Shown here: piece by piece, positions 48,146-58,390 of the stretch
Layout of the letters: each line of letters begins with the position of its first letter
How positions within the stretch are numbered: the stretch's first letter is position 1
Assembly (NCBI GenBank): GCA_025331445.1
Contig: JAIWNE010000017.1
Coordinates: forward strand, 62,001-126,000
Direction: 5' to 3'
Origin: Blakeslea trispora
Lineage: Eukaryota > Mucoromycota > Mucoromycetes > Mucorales > Choanephoraceae
DNA: 64,000 nt
The notes under the pieces: model-generated
Database searches by the model: none
What the model saw: the letters and a program-made list of their open reading frames with translations, nothing else
Told to the model about the DNA's origin: nothing
Translations under genes and position numbers: made by a program

Positions 48146-50444
48146 AATCAGACGCTTATTAGACCTACATCACTCAATATCATCGGAAGACGCACAATCT
48201 CTGTTTGATAAAATTACACTGCAAATATCCTATTGGCTAGAACAAGTTCATCTTTCTATCTTCACACTGGAACAGCATGTACGACAACAAGAAGAGTACG
48301 AGATAGAACATCTGCATGAAATCGAAGAAGCCATGATCGAAATGGATCCTATCATCACCAACCTATCCGGCGACATTGCCGAAATCATGTATGAAAGACA
48401 CCAACAGATGAAAATAACCAAAATACAGTCAGAGTGGTCCGGTGTACATCATTTTGTCAATTCAGTCAAGAGTCAGGTGACATCTGACCAACAACTTAAG
48501 CAACTGGCAGAGTCGATTGACCGTCTATTGTTTGGTATGGACGATGTGTCTACGATGATCTTTGATTTTCAAGAAAAGAAACAATTGGCTGTTCTTTTAC
48601 CTGTCTCCTCATTATCTGTAACAACACAAAACGATCTTCTAGAACCATCAGCATCATCCTCTCCATGGTCTCAAAACTCAAAAGACGATCATCTGTTGCA
48701 GGAAATCGATCATGCCTTTGAGGCACTGATGCAACAGATGGAACAGATCTATTCCAACCATATGCAAGAACAAGCCATGAATCCAGTTATCTTACGCCGA
48801 CTCGATAAACTCAAGGAAAAATGGGAGCATCTACAAGGAGAACGAGACGAGCTTAAACAGGAGCATAAAGAGGATCGATGGTTGGCCGTGTTTAAGCGAG
48901 TAGCAGATCAAGTCGATGTGATGATTGATGGACTTGATCGAAGTGCAACTCAGTGTTATTCAATTGTTCAGCAGGTTCGAGAATGGCAGTCAAAGGCAAT
49001 CCAACAAGGTCTCAAGTCGCTTCAATACCATCATACCAACATTCAGCCTTTACCTATCGATCGAGACAAGTTTTGGTCGTTGGCCAAGAGCTTTGAGGCC
49101 AAATACAAGTATTATACGCCAAGTATAGACCGTATGCTCAGTATGTTGGGCAATGGCATTTCGGCCCGTGCATCACGCGACAACACTACAGCTCAACGCC
49201 ATGAGGCCATGCTTCAACGTTGGTTTCATTTAAAAGAAGTGATGGATGAACTACGTCTAAGGGACCTGGTAGAGACAGAACGAACGGTACTTTCAGTCAC
49301 AGGTACCACCAGTTCCTCCAACACAGCCAACAGCTACTATACCTCCAGTACACTCATTCAGACAAACCCTTCTTCACTCAGCAATCAATCATCAGGATGG
49401 CGTTACCGAACGCCTGAACCCTCATCACATGATTACATAAAGCATAAACAGCAAGAAGAATTAAGGACACAGAGTGCTACACCCAACAGTGCGTACTATA
49501 AACTCGGTCGATCTTCGCCTCGACAGGCTCGACAGGACTATTCGCCTTCGCCTCAATCGTTGTTGCGTACCAGTCTATCGGATTCCAGTTCAGTTGATTC
49601 CACACCACGTCACACAAAACTCAAAAAGCAAAAGGGACATCCATCCATCGACTTTTACGAGGAAGATGAACGAGATTATGGTGTGGACATGATGAAACCC
49701 CGTCGACCCCCATCTTCAGCAGCTACCGAGCGAAAACAGCCTTCTTTTCAGAGCAAGACACCGACTCATGGACATCGTACCACCATCAAGCCTACATTAC
49801 GGTCCAAAAGCAGTATGGGTGACCTGTTACATCAACGGGCCCTTTCACCCTCTTCATTGGGCCAGCGATCAATGACACCTTCCTTGATACCAAGACCCAA
49901 GACACCCAAAGACGATGTACCTCTTCGTCGACCTAAATCTCAGATGCAACAACGTATGCCTCATTCGCCTGCACCTCCTTTACCAAAACATATCACCACA
50001 TCCAAACGCGACTCGCCTTCACCTCGTCTACGTAAAAAGGCTTCTATGAAACAAGTGTTGGACGATACCTATCATCCTGATCCAAAGGACCCCTTGGACG
50101 TCGAGGTTGCTCACATCGTCAACGCAAGTCCTATTCCCATTCAATGTCAACGAGGGGATCAACTAGGTAAATACTATTTTGGTAACGAATTGAGTATTTC
50201 GTCTATGGGAGGTAAAAAAGTTTATACATGTAAACTGATGACCTATGCCAATCGACGAGGTGGCCAGTTTAAAAACAACAAGGTGCTGATTCGTGTGGGA
50301 GGTGGCTGGCAGGACTTGGAATTCTTTCTGTTGGAACACAGTTCATTGATGGCTAGCGACGTAGTAACACGGTCGTTTACAGCACCCACCAAAGCTTCTC
50401 ATACAGTCACAGCTGGTAATGGCCATGGTGGTTGGCGAAGCTAG
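48090..50444 (+). CDS. GAR (Gas2-related) domain protein, putative microtubule-associated
   Basis: Single exon, 784 aa. Residues 1-400 are helical and spectrin/Kar9-like in composition, with HHSISSEDAQSLFDKI and many Gln/Glu heptads. Residues about 400-655 are Ser/Pro/Arg-rich, basic and probably disordered. A GAR domain fills about 660-755: DPLDVEVAHIVNASPIPIQC, KYYFG, KKVYTCKLM and VLIRVGGGWQDLEFFLLEHS. The GAR domain binds microtubules in Gas2 and spectraplakins. In fungi the combination suggests a Kar9-like or spindle/cytoskeleton-orienting factor, which is an inference. ATG 48090 is the first in-frame start; an out-of-frame ATG lies 16 nt upstream. Confidence 0.8.
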   Translation: MTIKSEESKLSTIPLPKNEIRRLLDLHHSISSEDAQSLFDKITLQISYWLEQVHLSIFTLEQHVRQQEEYEIEHLHEIEEAMIEMDPIITNLSGDIAEIMYERHQQMKITKIQSEWSGVHHFVNSVKSQVTSDQQLKQLAESIDRLLFGMDDVSTMIFDFQEKKQLAVLLPVSSLSVTTQNDLLEPSASSSPWSQNSKDDHLLQEIDHAFEALMQQMEQIYSNHMQEQAMNPVILRRLDKLKEKWEHLQGERDELKQEHKEDRWLAVFKRVADQVDVMIDGLDRSATQCYSIVQQVREWQSKAIQQGLKSLQYHHTNIQPLPIDRDKFWSLAKSFEAKYKYYTPSIDRMLSMLGNGISARASRDNTTAQRHEAMLQRWFHLKEVMDELRLRDLVETERTVLSVTGTTSSSNTANSYYTSSTLIQTNPSSLSNQSSGWRYRTPEPSSHDYIKHKQQEELRTQSATPNSAYYKLGRSSPRQARQDYSPSPQSLLRTSLSDSSSVDSTPRHTKLKKQKGHPSIDFYEEDERDYGVDMMKPRRPPSSAATERKQPSFQSKTPTHGHRTTIKPTLRSKSSMGDLLHQRALSPSSLGQRSMTPSLIPRPKTPKDDVPLRRPKSQMQQRMPHSPAPPLPKHITTSKRDSPSPRLRKKASMKQVLDDTYHPDPKDPLDVEVAHIVNASPIPIQCQRGDQLGKYYFGNELSISSMGGKKVYTCKLMTYANRRGGQFKNNKVLIRVGGGWQDLEFFLLEHSSLMASDVVTRSFTAPTKASHTVTAGNGHGGWRS

Positions 50445-50942
50445 ATTTATTTATTCATCTATACATACATATATACATACATACATCTATACACACACAC
50501 ACACACACATTCAATGCATATTACTACTTTCTTCAAAACAATACCCATATTCAAATAAAGTATACACTTTATTCCGACATTATTGAAATTGTTGTTTTTT
50601 ACCAAATAATACAGGAATAAATAATTCTTGCTGAAAAAGATTCTAACCCAAGGCTCTATGTTGGTGCTACTTTTGAGAGCATGGATTGTTTATATAAAGC
50701 ATAATGAAAAGTACAGCATTGTTTTTGCCATCAAGCATAAGAATGTAAAAGATAAGAAAGTTACTTTTGGCTGTAAGTATTCTGAACATTTTTATGATTC
50801 AACACAATTTCAGGTAAAAGCGTAGTCGCCTCGTTCGTTAGCGCCTTGGTTGGTTAACCCCATGTCCACCCTTCTCTCTCTCTACCTAACATGATATATA
50901 TATATAGATAATAAAAGCAAATTTGACCTTTAATGAACTTTG
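50445..50942. other. Intergenic between convergent genes with a FAR1-like relic
   Basis: 3' flanks of the GAR gene and SAC3. It has a CA microsatellite at about 50491-50508 and the relic described at 50634-50826. Confidence 0.5.
50634..50826 (+). pseudogene. FAR1-like DNA-binding domain relic, second copy
   Basis: One frame reads KDSNPRLYVGATFESMDCLY; after a single frame shift the next continues HNEKYSIVFAIKHKN and KKVTFGCKYSEHF. This is the start of a FAR1-type domain: GxxFxSM, a helix, a hydrophobic-basic strand and a strand ending in C. It differs in sequence from the 44.2-kb relic, so the two are separate insertions or separate families. No transposase core follows before the SAC3 3' end. 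Confidence 0.5.
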
Positions 50943-53900
50943 TTAATTATCTTCTTTAAATCGGTCAGTAATGGTATGAGTGCTTAACCAATTGATTTCA
51001 TCTTGGAAGCGTTCAATGACGGTCAAGTTATTCATGATCAGCAAATGATAATCACTTACTGTACCATTTGAATCAAGACCAAGGTAAAAAGGTATCTAGA
51101 GAAAAGCATAAAAGGGTCAATGAAATCCTTTTTTTTTAATTCGATTTAACTTACTTGAGCTAATGTGTCTTCAAGACAACTACCGTCCGGGAAATAAGTA
51201 AAAAGAAAAGGCACTCGCTTTCCGGGAAAGTAGCGTTCGAGATCATCTGTCAGTTTACTTAGACGTTTTTTGTTGTTTTCCCAATAAAGTTTTCTGTTAT
51301 AAGAAAAAGGAATGTTTAGCTGTCTTCTCTTTCTATCCCAATCATGTTTACTTTACGTTTGGTCTCTTGTCTGTTGTCGAGAGGTCTCGGGTAAACAAAA
51401 CACAATGGCACCTATTTCATCTACCCATTGACTAGGTAATGGAGTGTTCATAGTAGCCATGCGGATAGCAATATCAAACGCCTTGTATCGGTCTGTTCGG
51501 CTATAAAACGGAGCATCAAGGCCAAATTTACAGGTTAACCAGTGAGAGGAATCCAATGAAAAGTCAGCTACATGTACAAGAAGTTGCCAACGAGGCCTTT
51601 CTGATATTTCTGGTATTTTGTTTTGAATACGAGGGTATATAAAAAGTGCAAAGTCTTGCCTGGACCAAATGTCTGCTTGAGTAATTTGTGGAGGCTGATT
51701 GAAACGAGATTTTCTTTTTTTAGAAAAATTATTGACAAGTATATGTGTACATATTACCTCTTTCATATTATCAAGTGCAAATGCTTCTGCTTGTAAACTT
51801 TGAGCTACACGTAAACGAATGCCTTCTGGCGTTGAATGCATAGGTCTTGCTGTATTGACAGGTGCATTGATATAAGGGTTTTTAGTGTTAATAAGCGCAT
51901 GGAAATGCCAAAGACGGTGACGTTTTAATGCCACTGTGTTACGCTTCTCAATACGTTCACGCACACGATGAATCCAGGGTTGAGTCTGCATGCGAATGTA
52001 TTTTTCGATTCTTTGTTTTCTGTTGATCTTTGTGGTGACTGTTTCCATAATGGCCTGCTCCAACAGTTCAGTAAGCCAACGGTTACAAAGTTGAGATTTG
52101 ACTACTTGACGATGCATGGCAGCCATCTGTTGATCTCTCTGCTCCCGAAGCAACTGTTCTTCTCTGGCCTTTTGAGCTGCCAATTGTTGTTCTCTTCGTA
52201 TCCGCTCCTGTTCCTCTTGTTGTCTTTTGGCCTCTTCTTGTTCCATGCGTCGCCTTTTATTCTCTTCTTCCAACTGTTGTTTCTCGAGCTGTCTCTTGCG
52301 CTCTTGCTCTTTTTCTTTCTTTTGAGTCATCAAAGCATCCAGCTTCTTTCGTTGAGCGGCGGCTGCCTCTTCAGCTGCTGTAACCTTACCCTCCAATTGT
52401 TTTAGTTCGAGCTGCTTTGCCTGACTTGCATTATCGTTTGTGTCTGTCTTGAACATGGGAGCTTCACCTGTCAGATGACTATAAGTGAAAGAAGCAGTGA
52501 CAGGTGGCTTTTGACGAAACATTTGATGAATAGAGACAGGTGGCGCCTTTGGTGTAGATTGTTGTGGAGGTAATGTTGAATGCGCTACGGATGGTGTGTG
52601 TCCATTGATAATACTACGAAATGTTCGGCCTGCCTTCTTTGGTTCTACCAGTAATATAGACTTTGTTTGAGCAGGATTGGAAAGTGGTTCTAAACAGAAA
52701 AAAAAATAACAAATGAATACTAAAGTTTTCTCTCTCTCTCTTTTTTTTTCTAAAACAGTTTTCACTCACCAACAAAGATGGGTGTTTTTGTACGATAATG
52801 CTTTTGACCAAAACGAATAGTGGGTTCACCTAATGACATGTCCAGAGGTATACCATAAAGATGCACTTCGTTCAAGAGTTGCTTCAATGAGTCATAAGCC
52901 AAGATATGTCGTACATGATCAGCTTCCACGCCACCTGCCTTGATCATATAAGACACATTCATGGCCTTCAAGGCGCCTTTTCTGACATCAGCAAAATGAG
53001 ACTCTAGCATACAGCCCATCAGGAAAGTAGTATCTCGATCTGTAATGAGGCGAAAGAAACGACTATAGAAGTTTTGAGAGGCCTCTACATTCTCGGGCTT
53101 ATTACGGCGAGAACTTGTTTCCATGATTTCGTTGTTGCGTTGCATCAGACCAAAGAATTCAAGTGCACGTGTGATATAAGGGTGCTTAAAGACATGCATA
53201 GGCAGTGTTTGTGCTTGACGCGCTATATCTTGGTCACGAATATGACTGAGCATATAATAAGCACGAAACTCGGGTTCATTCTCAGTCTCGATACCCTCTT
53301 CACGAAGATCATCATAAAACTCGATCAAACTCAAGAGCACTAATTGTATTCCAAATCAGCCATTGGCTCTTCTTTAGACATCATTCATCTTACCTTTTCT
53401 TAACTGCTCTGTCTCTTGTTGTTCACTGAATTTAGATTCATCTAGTCCACACATTTCATGCAGACAAAGGATATGGAAACGAGCAATACGTTCATGAACC
53501 TGAACAGCTGTAATATCTCGAATGTTCTGCAAAGTGAAATCTTGACGAATAGATCGAGTTCTGTCGCGAATAAAAGCATGACATTTTTCCAAAGGTTGTT
53601 GTGATAAGACTTGATCAATCAAATAATCCAATGTGGACTAATTCAAGGAAATTAACCATTCATTCTTAAAGATAAACAGCATCACTTACCACAAGAGAAG
53701 CAGGTGTTCTGACATCGGAAGGCAATGGTTGCTCATTGCCTGCTGCAGATCTTCGGTAGGCTTTCACTACTTTCTGTTTATCTGCATGACCATAAGCATC
53801 CATTTCAAGTGTATCAAGACCATTCTGGATTTCTCTTTCGAGGATTTCAAATTCAGGACATTTCGTCTGACAAGTACCACGGAAATCAATAGCATCTTCT

Positions 53901-54655
53901 AGGCGTACAGGTGCATTTGGGTCAGGAATCAAACCACGGTCAATTGCTTGTTGTCTTTCATGAATTCGACTTTCTTTCATCTAATTTAAGAATGTGTATT
54001 TTTTTTAAGAGATAGAAAGGGTTAGAAGTTGATTTGTGTTGAATATCGTTATACCCGGTTTCATTTGCAGAATAGAAAATAAAAAAAAAATGATTGTTTT
54101 TTATATGTCCAAGGTATAGTGTATGTGTGGGTGGGTGTATAAGTTGTGTATGTGTGTGGGTGTGTGTGTTTTTTTTTTACTAACTTTGTCATATTCAGCA
54201 CTTTTACTTGTGGTGCCAAAACGTTGAGCTCTATCGGCTGCTGTCACGCCAGTTGAGTCTGATGGTTCATCCAGCACAAGTTCCACTTGTTTCTTCTTAA
54301 CTGTTTTCTTTTTAGGCTTTGGTTCAGAACGGGATGTCAACGCAGCAGTCTGAAAAGAAGAAGGATTGGGTGTGGTCAAAGGTTGATGACCAAGAGCTTC
54401 ATTAAGAGAAGCATCAAACTGACGCTTACTGTTGTTGTTACTGTTGTTTCTAGCAGTACGAAAAACAGACGAAGGTTGTTGTTGAAAGATAGATTGAGAT
54501 TGGAAAGCAGATGATGAAGTAGGTTGAAAAGCAGATGTTTGAAAGAACTGAATAGGCTTTTGCTGTTGTTGTTGTTGTTGTTGGTTAAATGGGTCGTGAG
54601 AAGGAGTGCCAAAGACACTACCGCGTCCACGCCCATGCTGCTGATTAAACATCAT
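50943..54655 (-). CDS. SAC3: SAC3/GANP-family mRNA export factor (TREX-2 scaffold)
   Basis: Scaffold of the TREX-2 complex that couples transcription to mRNA export at the nuclear pore. Seven exons on the minus strand give 1066 aa: 54185-54655, 53690-53980, 53394-53637, 52770-53339, 51357-52689, 51155-51293, 50943-51095. The N-terminus is Gln/Asn/Ser/Phe-rich, with a run of eight Gln near residue 25. The SAC3/GANP domain (about 170-490) has FRGTCQTKCPEFEILERE, FIRDRTRSIRQDFTLQNIRD, RFHILCLHEM and EFRAYYMLSHI. A long charged coiled coil (about 600-700) precedes NRWLTELLEQAIMETV, the region that binds Sus1 and Cdc31 in yeast. The C-terminal 300 residues resemble the GANP C-terminus more than yeast Sac3. 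All junctions are GT-AG with matching phase. Confidence 0.9.
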
Positions 54656-55325
54656 CAATCGTGTCAAGAGAAGAAAAAATACTCGACTAAAAAAAAAGGA
54701 AATTTCAAGATTTAAATAATTTTTTTTCAAGCATAATCATGATAAAAACTCAAGCTGTTAGTAATAGACTCTTAGGATTAAGATTCTTTAAGGTATAATT
54801 CATTTGACAACACATATCGATGCTTAGAAAACAAGACTATGTTTATTTGATTCAACAAGGGGCTCTCATATCTCTTTAAGAGAGAGGTTTTAGAAGCAAA
54901 TGTCAAGATGAGAATATGAACTCTTGTGCTATAACAAATGTCCGTCTACCTTTCATTTTGATTGCTTTTCTACTTCTTTTATTCTAATGCTAGAAGAGAA
55001 CATGTCCGGTCCGAACTGTTGTGTGCGGTCCGAAAATCACGTGACCTGTCAAAACTTTTTACAGTTTGAAAAAATTTTGCAGTGTTAGGATTTTTTGCTT
55101 CCTCTTCGCTCTTGAAGCGAAAAACCATGCTCCTCATTAGGTCGCTCTATCGAAGCGGACTATCTGAGAATCTTGTGCTAAAAGCAACGATTTCTTTAAA
55201 ATGATGATAAAGTCAACCAAAATGACGAATAGATAGGGACATTGGCGAAGTACTCAAAAAGAAGTGCATATGCCATACCGGTATCTTCTGATGAAAAAAA
55301 TCGTTTCTTTTTCTTCTTTTTTATT
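54656..55325. other. SAC3 upstream region with E-box and direct repeat
   Basis: Between the SAC3 start and the SPX-phosphatase stop. It contains CGGTCCGAA twice (near 55006-55035) followed by TCACGTGAC at 55037-55045, a CACGTG E-box. No gene supported. Confidence 0.45.
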
Positions 55326-57420
55326 CTATTGATAATGACCACCCAATTCCTCAGTATCCCGATCAGAATAACCCAAGAGAGTCAAGACATACTTTAGACT
55401 CTTTTGATTGATTCTGGCCTTGGCCTGTTCTTGAACACGGGGTTTGGCATTGAAAGCAATACCCAACCCAGCCTTGTTTAACATCCACAAGTCATTAGCA
55501 CCATCCCCCACAGCAATAACCTGATTCAAGGTAAGACCTTCTGCCTGAGCAATGACTTCCAATAGTTCTGCCTTACGAACGCCATCTACAATGGGTCCTA
55601 CAGTCTTGCCAGTCAATGTCAATCCATCTGAAGATACTTCGAGCTAATGTTTACAAGTTAATATGATTCTTATTGCCAATGTCATGACATCTCTACCTGA
55701 TTAGCAAAAGCATAATCTAAGCCTAATTCACCTTTTACATAGTTGGCTAAAGGCATGAATCCACCTAAAACATACAATGAGAAAAACATCCTCTTTCTTT
55801 TTTTCTCTCTCTCCCCTCCTCCTCCTTTAACTTTACCACTAATGACAGCCAATTTGAAACCGAGTTTCTTTAGAGCACGACATAAGAAACGAGCACCTTC
55901 TGTAAATGTCAAGATCTTTTTGACATTCTCAATCACACCCACACTTGTACCGTCTAATAGAGCAACACGTCGACGTAAGGATTCTTTAAAATCAATTTCA
56001 CCATTCATAGCAGCTTCTGTGATAGCCTAAAAACAATAGTTTTTTTTAAAAAAAAAAAAAAAAGAAAAGAAAGGGAAATGTTGAGAGAACTTACAGAAAC
56101 TTGATCCACAACACCTGCATGACGAGCGATTTCGTCAATCACTTCTTGGTAGATCAAAGTTGAATCCATATCAAACACAACCAGTCGCTTATTCTTTCTA
56201 AACACATCATCTTTTTGAAAAGCAATATCGGTACCATAACTTGTAGAGAAATCAATCAGCTCAGTGCGAAGGGCATCCATGTTCATACCATGAGGCACAC
56301 TAAGACGCAAATCAGCACAGGTCAAGCGCTGATTGTCCTTTGTAAGACGGGTCATTTTTTCAACAGAGATATGGTGCTTCAGCAACAGCTGAGTCCATTC
56401 ACTCAGAAAGGTTGTATCTAATCCATTCTGGTTCAAGATGGTAGCTGCATACTTTGTACGTTGAGAATAAGGAGCTTCTTCCAGAGAAGAAGGGATAAAA
56501 GTATTTGTGGTGGTGGTGATTTGTTTTCTCTTGTCCTTTTCCTGATGTTTGGTAGCAGGTTCAGTCACTTGAGAGTCAGGAATATCATAGGTCAAAGTAG
56601 CATCCCATGTCTGAGCAGCCTCAGCCAGATCACGAAAGACAGCGACATTATCCGATTGGAGAGTGATAAGTACACCAAAAGTGACATTGTGGTACAGACG
56701 TGAAAGCATAAAATCGTTGATCTCACAAGGATGACGAGAGAGACAAGTAAGAACAGCACCAATAATGTCTGTTCCATGAGGACCAGCCAATGACACTAAT
56801 ACCTTTTGATTAGGTCCCACAAAGGTAGGAGGAAGGACAGAAGAGGTATTGACATGTGTAGAACGACTTCGGACCATGATGGGCGAATTTTTGTTACCAA
56901 ATTCAATCTGATGTTCGCGGCTGAGTTTGTTCATGACAGCTCGTTTCAATTGAGTCAATTCCTCTGCCTTCACTAAGGGCAGTTGAGCCACCCGTCTGAG
57001 ATAAGGTTCTGAAAGGGCAAGACCCGAATGACGATCGTTCTTCTTCAAAATCTTTGTGATACCAGTGTAGTTGAGAAAGACAAAGCGTTCTAGAGTAACG
57101 ATCCTCTTCAGAGCCTCTGTAGGTTCTGTTGTCGGTTGGCTGGTCAACAACTTAGATTGTTGCTCAAAGAAGTCGCTGGCCTTCTTGACTTGTGCATCTA
57201 ATTTCTCGATAAAGCCAACTTCGCACTTTTGTAGTTGGGTCAGTCGGTCAGATACAAGTTGAGCAAAAGGTGTATCAATCTTATCGTCTTTCAGTTTGAT
57301 GGAATGTGCATAAACATCTTTTTTTAAAAACGTCTTCAGATCAACATAATTGATGCAATGTTCAGCATATTCAGTTGGAAGATGACTCTTTCTCTCATTT
57401 AAATAGTTGCCAAACTTCAT
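55326..57420 (-). CDS. SPX-domain / ACT-domain / phosphoserine phosphatase fusion
   Basis: Four exons on the minus strand (56095-57420, 55837-56026, 55697-55764, 55326-55643) give 633 aa. Residues 1-165 are an SPX domain, the sensor of inositol pyrophosphates: MKFGNYL at the start, INYVDLKTFLKK (Y25, K29) and LNYTGITKILKKNDRH (116-131, lysine cluster K123, K126, K127). Residues about 206-285 resemble the N-terminal ACT-like domain of bacterial SerB (VLVSLAGPHGTDIIGAVL). Residues about 412-633 are a HAD phosphatase: nucleophile motif FDMDSTL with D417 and D419, VISGG, and GDGANDLWML. It should hydrolyse phosphoserine to serine. The start at 57420 fits the SPX consensus; a TTG two codons upstream is not used. 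Yeast Ser2 is a single-domain enzyme without SPX or ACT. All catalytic motifs are intact, so it looks functional. Confidence 0.9.
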
Positions 57421-58390
57421 GTTCAAGGGATAGTGTTACTTTTTTATGTAAAAAAAAAAGGACACAAAAAAAAATAAGAAAAGATGTTGGATTTGACGGA
57501 TCTTATTTCTTTCTTGTCTTCAAATTCCGCACATCAAGATAACAACAGCATCTAATATGACGTATCAAACATACAGCCAATAAAAATCAAGACGTTTAGG
57601 GTACTTGATGTTCATCTCCTTCTTATGATTGAGAGAGCAGCTTTTATGGTCCCAAAGATACTAAAAGCACCCTCAAATGAATTGTAAAGTGTCATGGTTT
57701 CCCCCTCCCTCTTTTCTTCTTGTTGTTCAACTAATAAACATACATATTTTACAATCATCTTTTTGATTAGGAAGCTTCTGTTTAGCGCAAAGTTTAAAAT
57801 GATCAAAACAAGTTGAAGAATTGAATAGGCAGGAATACCTTACCAACAAGATAAAGAAAGAAACAAGATAAATGACAAGCTGTGACGTTTTGGAAAAACA
57901 AACCAATCTAGCAGGCAACTTCAAAGCACTACCCTTATTTCAAATGTATACTTGAGCTGTTCTAGTCAGAAGGTTAAGAATATTATTTTAGTTGGTCTAT
58001 CGGTATGATGTCTTTAGGTAAAGTTTTATTTTTTTCTGTTCTTTCTTTGGGTAATTGTCCCCATTTGTTCCAATACAAGTTTTAGTTCTCTCAATTATTA
58101 GGATGAGAGCTTTACAACTCCTCCAATGAGTTCCACCTATATACTGAGAGGGTATTGACACTATGAGTCGCAAAAAACGTAAGTATTCTGAGTTTGAGTT
58201 GACTGAAATGAAAACTTACAAATTTGTTTAAAAGTGCAGTGGATGAATAAATGTAGATGTAGATAAAAGGAGCGGGTTAATTAATATTTTAAATAAACAT
58301 TTAAAAACTTACCCTAAAAGGTACACACACGCCATCGGCGGTAAGCCTAGCTCTGTTTCGTTTTAGACAATGTAGAATTGATTGCTTTTG
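57421..58390. other. Intergenic between the SPX-phosphatase start and the Fanzor relic
   Basis: About 970 bases. A TGACGTA box lies near 57557. The small ATG-started stretch at 58164-58179 before a GTAAGT (MSRKK) could be a first exon, but no partner was found. A short hairpin CGCC-ATC-GGCG lies at 58330-58340. No supported gene. Confidence 0.4.

Noticed and set aside
58164..58179. Tiny first exon MSRKK followed by GTAAGT on the plus strand
   Set aside because: No downstream exon with continuing coding sequence could be found; reading on meets stops within 15 codons.
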